Positions 16,879-25,300 of a stretch of 64,000 nt of DNA are shown here, piece after piece. The stretch's first letter is position 1. Each line of letters begins with the position of its first letter. The position numbers were made by a program, and so were the translations under genes. Source of the stretch: Pseudoxanthomonas taiwanensis (GTDB lineage: Bacteria > Pseudomonadota > Gammaproteobacteria > Xanthomonadales > Xanthomonadaceae); contig NZ_PDWK01000002.1 in the NCBI RefSeq assembly GCF_010093135.1, positions 40,501 to 104,500 on the forward strand, in the 5' to 3' direction. Below the pieces are notes generated by a model that worked only from the letters and a program-made list of their open reading frames with translations, was not told where the DNA came from and did no database searches.

Positions 16879-17751
16879 CTATTCGGTTAGCATCTCGCCG
16901 CCGGGCTTGAACACCCAGGTGCGGGTCACGTGCAGGATGTCCACGCCGTCGCCGGCATCCGGCAGCGGCGGGAACGGTTCGGCCAGGTGGACGATGCGGA
17001 TCGCGCTCTCGTCCAGCAGCGGGGTGCCGCTGGAGCGCAGGATGCGCGCGCTATCCACGCTGCCGTCGCGGCGCACGCCCACGCTCAGCACCACCTGGCC
17101 GCCCAGCCGGCGCCGGCGCGCCTCGTCCGGGTAGTTGAGGTTGCCGATCCGCTCGACCCGGTCCACCCAGGCCCGCAGGTAGTTGGCGTAGTGGTATTCC
17201 CGGGTACTGGCGGAGACGAACTTGCGGGTGGGGCGCCGGGCGTACAGCTCCGAGCGAAGGTAGACCTCGGCGGCCAGGCGCGCCATCTCCGCGTCGCGGG
17301 CGGCGCGCTCGGGGCTGACCGGCGGCAGCGGCGCGTCCACCGGCTGCTCGGGCTGGGCCACCGGCACCGGATCCCCGCCGCGGCGGGTGGCCACCACCCG
17401 GGCCTGCGGCGGCGGCGCCTCCATGGCGCTGGCGCGGGCCGGCTCCGGCGCTTGGCCGGGCTCGGCCAGCGGCACGCTGCCGGCCTGCATCTCGCGCGGA
17501 CGCCGGGCCTGGTCGTGCTCGCCGCCGCCGCGGTTGTTGGCCTGGGCCAGGAAGTCGGCCTGCTCGGGCGTCAGCGGGGTGCTGGTCTGGCTGAAGATCA
17601 CGTCCAGGGTCGGCACCATCGGCGCCTCGTCGCCGAAGGCGAAGCCCAGGCCCAGGACCAGGATGCCGTGGACCAGCAGCGACAGCACCACCGTGGCGTT
17701 CAGTCGCTGCTGCGGGCCGATCCGCGGCGGGGTGACGGGCGCCGTGCTCAT
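16879..17751 (-). CDS. TonB-family energy transducer (TonB3-like)
   Basis: A 290-residue inner-membrane-anchored TonB protein: one membrane segment (VVLSLLVHGILVLGLGFAF, about residues 20-40), a Pro/Ala/Gln-rich periplasmic linker (to about residue 190), and a C-terminal TonB domain. That domain shows YPDEARRRRLGGQVVLSVGV, DGSVDSARILRSSGTPLLDE and final VTRTWVFKP. It overlaps gshB by ATGA and both are divergent from pilG. In Pseudomonas aeruginosa tonB3-gshB-pilG have the same order, and TonB3 is needed for normal twitching motility. An orthologous role in type IV pilus assembly is therefore more likely than classical iron-receptor energising. No ExbB/ExbD is in the window. Confidence 0.85.
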   Translation of the reverse strand: MSTAPVTPPRIGPQQRLNATVVLSLLVHGILVLGLGFAFGDEAPMVPTLDVIFSQTSTPLTPEQADFLAQANNRGGGEHDQARRPREMQAGSVPLAEPGQAPEPARASAMEAPPPQARVVATRRGGDPVPVAQPEQPVDAPLPPVSPERAARDAEMARLAAEVYLRSELYARRPTRKFVSASTREYHYANYLRAWVDRVERIGNLNYPDEARRRRLGGQVVLSVGVRRDGSVDSARILRSSGTPLLDESAIRIVHLAEPFPPLPDAGDGVDILHVTRTWVFKPGGEMLTE

Positions 17752-18698
17752 GCCGGCGGTCCGGCCTCGATGGCGTCGAACAGGCGCCCGGCGATGTTGA
17801 TGCCGAACTGGGCGTCCAGCTCGCGCACGCAGGTGGGGCTGGTGACGTTGACCTCGGTCAGCCAGTCGCCGATCACGTCCAGGCCGACGAAGCGCATGCC
17901 GCGCCGGCGCATCTCCGGGCCGACCTGGGCGGCGATCCAGCGGTCGCGCTCGGACAGCGGGCGACCCTCGCCGCGGCCGCCGGCGGCCAGGTTGCCGCGG
18001 AATTCGTCGCCCTGCGGGATGCGCGCCAGGCAGTACTCCACCGGCTCGCCGTCGATCAGCAGGATGCGCTTGTCGCCGTGGACGATCTCCGGGATGTAGC
18101 GCTGGGCCAGGGCGAGCCTGCGGCCGCCCCCGGTCAGGGTCTCCAGGATCACGTTCAGGTTGGGATCGCCGGGCTGGCTGAGGAAGATCGAGCGCCCGCC
18201 CATGCCGTCCAGGGGCTTGAGCACGACCTTGCCGTGCTCGATCGCGAAGGCCTTCAGCTCGGCCGGGTCGCGGCTGATCCGGGTCGGCGGGCAGCACTGC
18301 GGGAACAGCATCGCCGCCAGCTTCTCGTTGAAGTCGCGCAGGCCGCGCGGGTCGTTGACCACCTGCGCGCCGGCCAGGCGCGCCAGGTCCAGGATCTGGG
18401 TGTCGTACAGGTATTCGGCGTCGACCGGCGGGTCCTTGCGCATCAGCACCACCTGGCCGGGGCCGAAGGCCAGTTCCGCGAACCGCCCCAGCTCGTGCCA
18501 GCCGGCCGGATCCTCGCGCACCCGCAGCGGCGCGGCCACGGCCACCGCGCGGCCGTCGCGCACGGCCAGCCCGCCGGGACGCACATAGTGCAGGCGGTGC
18601 CCGCGCCGCTGGGCCTCCAGCAGCATCGCGAAGGTGGTGTCCTTGGCGATCTTGATCGACCCGATCGGGTCCATCACGACGATGACGTCCAGGGCCAT
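17748..18698 (-). CDS. gshB: Glutathione synthetase
   Basis: ATP-grasp ligase joining gamma-glutamylcysteine and glycine. The 316 residues start MALDVIVVMDPIGSIKIAKDTTF, a hallmark of GshB. Others are LMRKDPPVDAEYLYDT, VNDPRGLRDFNEKL, GKVVLKPLDGMGGRSIF (ATP-grasp glycine loop), RYIPEIVHGDKRILLIDGEP and FVGLDVIGDWLTEVNVTSPT (the metal-binding Glu/Asn). It is upstream of and overlaps (ATGA) the tonB gene. The start at 18698 follows a -10-like TACCAT by about 29 nt. The gene is divergent from pilG. Confidence 0.96.
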   Translation of the reverse strand: MALDVIVVMDPIGSIKIAKDTTFAMLLEAQRRGHRLHYVRPGGLAVRDGRAVAVAAPLRVREDPAGWHELGRFAELAFGPGQVVLMRKDPPVDAEYLYDTQILDLARLAGAQVVNDPRGLRDFNEKLAAMLFPQCCPPTRISRDPAELKAFAIEHGKVVLKPLDGMGGRSIFLSQPGDPNLNVILETLTGGGRRLALAQRYIPEIVHGDKRILLIDGEPVEYCLARIPQGDEFRGNLAAGGRGEGRPLSERDRWIAAQVGPEMRRRGMRFVGLDVIGDWLTEVNVTSPTCVRELDAQFGINIAGRLFDAIEAGPPA

Positions 18699-18727
18699 GG
18701 CGCGCGGCAGCGGGGTAGGGACCTGCG

Positions 18728-18733
18728 ATGGTA
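18728..18733 (-). promoter_or_regulatory. -10 element TACCAT for gshB-tonB
   Basis: On the minus strand GGCTACCATCGC lies 29 nt before the gshB ATG; the same GGCTACCATC motif precedes the GT2 gene and, as GGCTACCATCC, mtgA. Confidence 0.4.
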
Positions 18734-18807
18734 GCCGAAGGTGGCGCCGGCCGGCGCCGGCGCGGCCGGTTATTGCGACCGCCGCCGCATCCCGGCGTGT
18801 GCCGGAC

Positions 18808-18836
18808 TTGACAGTATCGGGCCGTGCTGGGATATA
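18808..18836 (+). promoter_or_regulatory. Sigma-70-type promoter of the pilGHIJ-chp operon
   Basis: Consensus -35 TTGACA (18808-18813), a 17-bp spacer, and GATATA (18831-18836) as -10. It is the strongest -35/-10 pair seen in the window and leaves a 5' leader of roughly 50 nt before the pilG ATG. Confidence 0.65.
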
Positions 18837-18893
18837 GAGGCCTTCGCAGCGGCGCCGGGAGAAGCGCCGCGCGTACGGGGAATTCAGAAGGTG

Positions 18894-19295
18894 ATGACTG
18901 AAAACACGGCCCCGCAGGGGGCACTGGATGGGCTTCGGGTCATGGTGATCGATGACTCCAAGACCATCCGCCGCACCGCCGAGACTCTGCTCAAGCGGGA
19001 GGGATGCGAGGTCGTCACCGCCGCCGACGGCTTCGAGGCCCTGGCCAAGATCGCCGACCAGCAACCGCAGATCATCTTCGTCGACATCATGATGCCGCGC
19101 CTGGACGGCTACCAGACGTGCGCGCTCATCAAGGGCAACCAGAAGTTCAAGTCGACGCCGGTGATCATGCTGTCGTCCAAGGACGGCCTGTTCGACAAGG
19201 CGCGCGGCCGCATCGTCGGGTCGGAACAGTACCTGACCAAACCGTTCACTCGCGAAGAGCTGCTTAGCGCCATCCGTACCTACGTCAACGCCTGA
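18894..19295 (+). CDS. pilG: Twitching-motility response regulator PilG
   Basis: Single-domain CheY-like regulator of type IV pilus extension, phosphorylated by ChpA. The 133 residues show VMVIDDSKTIRRTAE (acidic pocket), IIFVDIMMPRLDGYQTC (phospho-acceptor Asp), VIMLSSKDG (Ser/Thr switch) and YLTKPFTREELL (Lys). The DSKTIRRTAETLLKREGCEV start is typical of PilG. ATG 18894 is preferred over the adjacent GTG 18891; AGAAGG lies a few nt upstream. It heads a seven-gene same-strand block ending with chpC. It has no output domain, so it acts by protein contact (for instance with FimL/CyaB-type partners in P. aeruginosa). Confidence 0.95.
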   Translation: MTENTAPQGALDGLRVMVIDDSKTIRRTAETLLKREGCEVVTAADGFEALAKIADQQPQIIFVDIMMPRLDGYQTCALIKGNQKFKSTPVIMLSSKDGLFDKARGRIVGSEQYLTKPFTREELLSAIRTYVNA

Positions 19296-19314
19296 CCGGG
19301 GGGCAGGCAACACC

Positions 19315-19680
19315 ATGGCTCGAATCCTGCTGATCGAAGATTCGCCGACCGATCGTGCGGTTTTCACCCAGTGGCTGGAGCGCGACGGCCACGAGGTCCT
19401 GGTGGCGAGCAACGCCGAGGACGGCCTGACGCTGGCGCGCGAGCAGCAGCCGGACCTGGTGCTGATGGATGTCGTGCTGCCGGGCATGAGCGGCTTCCAG
19501 GCCACCCGCGCGCTGACCCGCGGCGAGGCCACCAGCAGGATCCCGGTGCTGATCGTCAGCACCAAGAGCATGGAGACCGACCGCGCCTGGGGCATGCGCC
19601 AGGGGGCGGTGGACTACATCGTCAAGCCTCCCCGCCAGGAGGAGCTTCTGGAGAGGATCAAGCAGCTGGTGAACGCCTGA
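19315..19680 (+). CDS. pilH: Twitching-motility response regulator PilH
   Basis: Second single-domain CheY-like protein of the pilus chemosensory system, associated with pilus retraction or acting as phosphate sink for ChpA. The 121 residues start MARILLIEDSPTDRAVFTQWL, typical of PilH. Others are LVLMDVVLPGMSGFQATRAL (phospho-acceptor Asp), VLIVSTKSMETDRAWGMRQG and YIVKPP. The tail KQLVNA matches PilG's YVNA-type end. It overlaps pilI by one base (TGATG) and begins 19 bp after pilG, giving tight translational coupling. Confidence 0.95.
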   Translation: MARILLIEDSPTDRAVFTQWLERDGHEVLVASNAEDGLTLAREQQPDLVLMDVVLPGMSGFQATRALTRGEATSRIPVLIVSTKSMETDRAWGMRQGAVDYIVKPPRQEELLERIKQLVNA

Positions 19681-20210
19681 TGCGCACGCCCTTCGACATC
19701 CTGTCCGACTACGAGCGGCGCAGCCTCGCCCACGCGGTGCAGCTGCCGGCACGCGAACTGGGCAGGGATGTGTGGCGCGGGGTCGGCTACCGCATCGGCA
19801 GGCGCCGCCTGGTGTCGCAGTTCGGCGAGGTCGTGGAGATCCTGCCGATGCCGCCGGTCACCCCGGTGCCGGGCGCCCAGCCCTGGCTGCTGGGCATCGG
19901 CAACGTGCGCGGCAACCTGTTCCCGGTCATCGACCTGAAGCTGTTCCTGGAGGGCGAGCGCACCGTGCTGCACGAGGGGCAGCGGGTGCTGATCATGCGC
20001 CAGCAGGGCGGCGACGTGGCCCTCACCATCGACGAGCTGTACGGCCAGCGCAGCTTCGGCGAGGAGCAGGCCATCGACCCGGCGCCCCTGGCGCAGGGCC
20101 GCTACGCCCACTTCATCGACCGCGCGTTCCACGGCGACGACGCCGACTGGGGCGTGTTCTCCCTGTCGCGGCTGGCCCGCACTCCCGAATTCAGGCAAGC
20201 GGCGGCGTAA
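19680..20210 (+). CDS. pilI: CheW-like adaptor PilI
   Basis: Links the receptor PilJ to the kinase ChpA at the cell pole. The 176 residues contain a CheW SH3-like domain with GRRRLVSQFGEVVEILPMP, LLGIGNVRGNLFPVIDLKLFL (the conserved NxRGxxxPVxDL core) and ERTVLHEGQRVLIM. The N-terminal MRTPFDILSDYERRS is the usual PilI start. The start codon overlaps the pilH stop. pilJ follows after 36 bp. Confidence 0.94.
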   Translation: MRTPFDILSDYERRSLAHAVQLPARELGRDVWRGVGYRIGRRRLVSQFGEVVEILPMPPVTPVPGAQPWLLGIGNVRGNLFPVIDLKLFLEGERTVLHEGQRVLIMRQQGGDVALTIDELYGQRSFGEEQAIDPAPLAQGRYAHFIDRAFHGDDADWGVFSLSRLARTPEFRQAAA

Positions 20211-20246
20211 GCCGGCGCATCCGCATTCCGACGAGGCCGAAGAAGC

Positions 20247-22283
20247 ATGAGTACTGCCCTTGAAACCTCCAAGACCAGTCGCCTGGGCGGCGTCAGCACC
20301 GGGTTCTGGCTGGTCCTGCTGGCGATCTCGGTGGTGGTGTTCGGCCTCAACACCGGCGTGGCCACCTGGCAGGCCAACCGCCTGGCCGGCGGCAGCACCT
20401 CGGCCGCGGACCTGCAGGTGCTGTCGCAGCAGCTGGCCAACCAGGGCCGCGACGCGGTGGCGGGCAACGCCGCGGCGTTCAAGGAATTCCGCGCCACCCG
20501 CGCGCAGATCGCGCGCGAGGTGGACTCCCTGCAGTCGCGCTTCGCCAACGAGCCGGTGATCTCCGGTCCGCTGGAGCGGCTGATGCAGACCTGGCGGCCG
20601 ATGGCCACCCACGCCGGCCAGATCGAGGCGTCCGAACAGGCGGTGCTGGCGGTGTCCGGCAACGCCGACCGCTTCGTCGCCCGCGTCCCACAGCTGCAGG
20701 CCCAGCTCAACGAGGTGGTGCGCGCGATGACCGCCGGCGGCGCGCCGGCCACCCAGGTGTTCAACGCCCTGCAGCAGGTGGTGGTGGCCGGCACCATGGC
20801 CCGCCGCGTGACCGAGATCCGCGCCGGCGGCCCGGGCGCGGCCAGCGCCGGCGACGCGCTGACCCGCGACGCGCTGGTGTTCGGCCAGGTGCTCGACGGC
20901 CTGGCCAACGGCAACGAGGAGCTGGGCGTGGCCCCGGTGCGCAACGCCGCCGCGCAGGCGGCGCTGCAGCAGTCGCAGGCGCAGTGGGCGGAGATGCGCA
21001 CCGACCTGGACGCGATCCTGGGCAGCTCGCGCGACCTGTTCGCCGCGCAGGCGGCCGCCGCCGGCATCCCCGGAAACGCCGGCCGCATGCTGGAGGACAG
21101 CCGGCGCCTGTTCGAGGCCTCCGCCCCCTTCGGCTCGGCCAACGACACCCGCCTGTTCCCGAACTTCTGGCTGGGCGTGGTCTCCGGCGCGCTGGCCCTG
21201 ATCTCGCTGATCGGCTACGTGTGGAGCTCGGTGCGCAACCGCGCCCGCGAGCAGGAGGCCCGACTGCAGGCCCAGGTGGAGTTCAACAGCCGCAACCAGC
21301 AGGCGATCATGCGGCTGCTGGACGAGATCAGCTCGCTCGGCGAAGGCGACCTGACGGTGCGCGCCTCGGTGACCGAGGACATGACCGGCGCCATCGCGGA
21401 CGCCATCAACTACGCCGTGGACGAGCTGCGCAACCTGGTGACCACGATCAACGACACCTCGGTGCAGGTGGCGGCCTCGTCGCAGGAGACCCAGGCCACG
21501 GCCCTGCAGCTGGCCGAGGCGGCCAACCACCAGGCCGAGCAGATCGCCGCCGCGTCCGAGCGCATCCGCGAGATCGCGGCGAGCATCGAACAGGTGTCGC
21601 GCAACTCCACCGAATCGGCCGAGGTGGCGCAGCGCTCGGTGCTCATCGCCGCCGAGGGCGCCGGCGTGGTGCGCGAGACCATCAACGGCATGGACCAGAT
21701 CCGCGACCAGATCCAGGAGACCTCCAAGCGCATCAAGCGCCTGGGCGAGTCTTCCCAGGAGATCGGCTCGATCGTGGAACTGATCAACGACATTTCCGAG
21801 CAGACCAACATCCTGGCGCTCAACGCGGCCGTGCAGGCCGCCTCGGCGGGCGAGGCCGGCCGAGGCTTCGCGGTGGTGGCCGACGAAGTGCAGCGCCTGG
21901 CCGAACGCACCTCCAACGCGACCCGACGCATCGAAGGTCTGGTCCAGGCGATCCAGGCCGACACCAACGAGGCGGTCAGCTCGATGGAACAGACCACCGC
22001 CGAGGTGGTGTCCGGTGCCCGCCTGGCCGAGGACGCCGGTACCGCGCTGGCCGAGATCGAGCGCGTGTCCAATGACCTGAACGAGCTCATCAAGCGCATC
22101 TCGGTGGCGGCGCAGCAGCAGGCGGTGGCCGCGGCGGACATCACGCGCACGATGGACGTGATCCGCCAGATCACCGGCCAGACCTCGCGCGGCGCGGGGC
22201 AGACGGCCGAGTCGATCGGACACCTGGCGCAGCTGGCCGCGGACCTGCGCCGCTCGGTCGCCGACTTCAAGCTGCCGGCCTGA
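20247..22283 (+). CDS. pilJ: Pilus chemoreceptor PilJ (methyl-accepting chemotaxis protein)
   Basis: Transmembrane sensor feeding ChpA through PilI/ChpC. The 678 residues have a first membrane segment (GFWLVLLAISVVVFGLNTGV, about residues 16-36), a periplasmic PilJ sensor domain of about 270 residues, and a second membrane segment (WLGVVSGALALISLIGYVW, about residues 308-327). A HAMP-like stretch (SLGEGDLTVRASVTED) and the helical signalling domain follow, with hairpin tip DISEQTNILALNAAVQAASA (about residues 515-535). In P. aeruginosa PilJ detects surface contact through pilin. Here no pilK methyltransferase follows, so methylation-dependent adaptation by a dedicated enzyme is doubtful. The length matches PilJ (682 residues in P. 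aeruginosa). Confidence 0.95.
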   Translation: MSTALETSKTSRLGGVSTGFWLVLLAISVVVFGLNTGVATWQANRLAGGSTSAADLQVLSQQLANQGRDAVAGNAAAFKEFRATRAQIAREVDSLQSRFANEPVISGPLERLMQTWRPMATHAGQIEASEQAVLAVSGNADRFVARVPQLQAQLNEVVRAMTAGGAPATQVFNALQQVVVAGTMARRVTEIRAGGPGAASAGDALTRDALVFGQVLDGLANGNEELGVAPVRNAAAQAALQQSQAQWAEMRTDLDAILGSSRDLFAAQAAAAGIPGNAGRMLEDSRRLFEASAPFGSANDTRLFPNFWLGVVSGALALISLIGYVWSSVRNRAREQEARLQAQVEFNSRNQQAIMRLLDEISSLGEGDLTVRASVTEDMTGAIADAINYAVDELRNLVTTINDTSVQVAASSQETQATALQLAEAANHQAEQIAAASERIREIAASIEQVSRNSTESAEVAQRSVLIAAEGAGVVRETINGMDQIRDQIQETSKRIKRLGESSQEIGSIVELINDISEQTNILALNAAVQAASAGEAGRGFAVVADEVQRLAERTSNATRRIEGLVQAIQADTNEAVSSMEQTTAEVVSGARLAEDAGTALAEIERVSNDLNELIKRISVAAQQQAVAAADITRTMDVIRQITGQTSRGAGQTAESIGHLAQLAADLRRSVADFKLPA

Positions 22284-22344
22284 CGGGAGGGGGAATGAGC
22301 ATCGGTCGGTACATGCGCACGGGCCAGCTGGCAGGGGAGCGGCG

Positions 22345-25300
22345 ATGAGTGCGCTGCGCGACGCCATGAGCCACGCCGTCCTCGGCTGGGTCAAGCCCGA
22401 GCTGGACGAGACCCTGCGCCAGGCGCGCGGCGAGATCGAGGCGTTCGTCGAGAACCCGGCCGACACCAGCCGCATGCGCTTCTGCGCGGGCTACCTGCAC
22501 CAGGTGCAGGGCACCCTGCGCATGGTCGAGCTGTACGCCCCGGCCATGGTGGCCGAGGAAATGGAGCTGCTGGCGCAGGCGCTGCAGCACGGCGAGGCCG
22601 CCGACCGCGACGAGGCCTGCGCCACGCTGATGCGCGGCACCGTGCTGCTGCCGGACTACCTGGAACGCCTGCAGAACGGCCACCGCGACATCCCGATCGT
22701 GCTGCTGCCGCTGCTCAACGAGATCCGCGCCGCACGCGGCGAGCCGGGCCTGAGCGAGAGCGTGCTGTTCGCCCCGGACCTGACCGGTCCGCTGCCCGAT
22801 TCGGTTCCGGCCACCTCGGCGCTGCCCTCGACCCAGCGCCTGGACCAGGCCGTGCGCGCCCGCGAGCGTTTCGAGCAGGCGCTGGCCGCCTGGCCGGAGG
22901 ACGGCGCGCCCGCCGACGCCGCGGCCCTGGCCGAGGGCGCGGCGGCGATGCTGGAGAACACCGCCCACGAGGCCACCCGGCGCATGCTGTGGGTGCTGGC
23001 CTCGGCGGCCGAGGCGCTGCGCGACGGCGCGCTGCAGCCCGGCCCGGCGCTGCACGGCGCCTTCGCCGGCATCGCCCGCGCCGTGGCCCTGGCCCAGGAG
23101 GACGACACCCTGCCGGCCGAGTCGCGCGGCGTGGTCAGCCAGGAGCCGACCCGCCAGCTGCTGTTCCTGGTGGCGCAGGCGCGCGTGCCGCACCCGGCAC
23201 TGGACGCGCTGCGCCAGGCCTTCGACCTGGACGCGCACATGCCCAGCGAGGCCGAGCTGGACCATGCCCGGGGCAGCCTGGCCGGCCGCAACCGCGAGCT
23301 GCTCAACACCGTCGGCAGTGCGGTCAAGGAGGAGCTGCTGCGGGTCAAGGACGCGCTGGACCTGCACCTGCGCACCGGCGGCGATCCGGCCGCCCTGCAG
23401 CCGCAGGCCGCCGACCTGGCGCGGGTGGCCGACACCCTGGGCATGCTCGGCCTGGGCGTGGCCCGCGACGTGGTACTGCAGCAGCGCGCCGCGCTGGAGG
23501 CCATCGCCCGCGGCGAGGCGCCGGCCACCGAGGGTGCGCTGCTGGACATCGCCGGCGCACTGCTCTACGTGGACGCCTCGCTGGACGAGCAGGTCGCGCG
23601 CCTGGGCGCGCCGGCCGAGGATGCGGCCGAAGACGCGGCCGTGGCCGAGACCCGGCGCACGGTGGAGGTGCTGGCGCACGAGGCCATCGCCAACTTCGCC
23701 GCCGCGCGCGAGCACTTCGTCGCCTTCATCGAGACCAACTGGGACCACGGCCGCCTGGCCGAGGTCCCGCGCCTGCTGGAGGAGGTGGCCGGCGCGCTGC
23801 GCATCCTTGAGCTGGACCAGCCGGCCGACTATCTGGAAGGCGTGCGTCGCTACGTGGCCGAGGAACTGATCGCCCGCCGCCGCGTGCCCAGCAGCCGCCA
23901 GCTGGACACCCTGGCCGACGCCATGGCCAGCCTGGAGTACTACCTGGAGGCGCTGCGCGACCGTCGCCCCAACCGCGACGAGATCCTGGAGATCGCGCGC
24001 AGCAGCCTGGAGAACCTGCACTACTGGCCGCTGCCGCCGCAGCACGAGGCGCAGGCCGGCCCGGCCGCGGCCCCGCCGCCGGCCGTGGAGGCCGCGCCCG
24101 CCGCGGAGGTTCCGCCGGCCGCGCCCGCGAAGGCCGCGCCGCCGGTGCCCGAGGGTCTGGCCTGGGAGGTCGCCGAGCTGGAGCGCCCGAGCATCCCCAC
24201 CTTGGACGACGCGGCCCTGGGCGGCACTCTCGAGGTGGCCGCCATCGGCGCGCCCGAGCCGGAGCCGCTGGCCATCCCGCCGCTGGAGGTCGAGCTGCCG
24301 CCGCTGGAGACGGAGCCAGTGCAGGCGCCGTCCACCGTCGAGTACAACCTCGGCTTCGACCCGGTCGCCGCCGAGTACGATGCGACGGCGCCGGAACCGG
24401 CCGCCGCCGCGGCCGGGCCGGCGGCCCCCGACGTCCCCGCCACACAGACTGATGCCGCCGCGGCCGATGCCGGCATCGGCCCGGTCCAGGCCGGCGGCCG
24501 GGACGTGGCCGCCACCGGCGTGCCGGGCGAAGCCGCGCCGCCGGCCGCAGCTCCGGCCGGTGCCGTGCCGCCGCCGGCCGGCGACGGCCTGTCCGGCCAG
24601 TGGCTGGACCTGACCCTCAAGGTGATCCCCACCATCGTCCGTCCGGGCGAGGCGCCGGCCGGGGCCGATGCGGCCGCCGGTGGCGATGCCATCCCGGCCG
24701 CGGACGCCGGCCCGGCCGACGCCGGCGGCACGCTGCCGGAGCCGGAGCCCGTGGCGGCTGACGGCCTGGCGGTGGATCCCGCCGGAGACGGGGACGCGGA
24801 CGCCAGCGCGCTGCTGGCCGAGATCTCCGCCGCCGCCGCGGAGCTGCCCGTGGGCGGCCCGGCGCCGGCCGTTTCCGACGGGGCGGCCGCGCCCGCAGCG
24901 CCGGCGGCCCCCGCCGCACCGGCGGCTCCCGCCGCGTCCGACGCGGCCGCGGCCATGCACGGCGGCTTCGAGCACAGCGACGAGATCGATTCGGACATCC
25001 GCGAGGTGTTCCTCGAGGAGTTCGAGGAGGAGCGCGCCAACCTGGCGCGCCTGGTGCCGTACTGGCTGGCCGCGCAGGACGACCTGGAGCGCCTGCGTGC
25101 CGTGCGCCGCGTGTTCCACACCCTCAAGGGCAGCGGCCGCCTGGTGGGCGCGCGCGCCCTGGGCGAGTTCAGCTGGAAGATCGAGAGCATGCTCAACCGC
25201 GTGCTCGACGGCACCCGCCCGCCGAGCGCCGCGGTCGCGGCGATGGTGCAGCAGGCCTGCGAGGTGCTGCCGCTGCTGGACGCCGCACTGCGCGGCCAGG

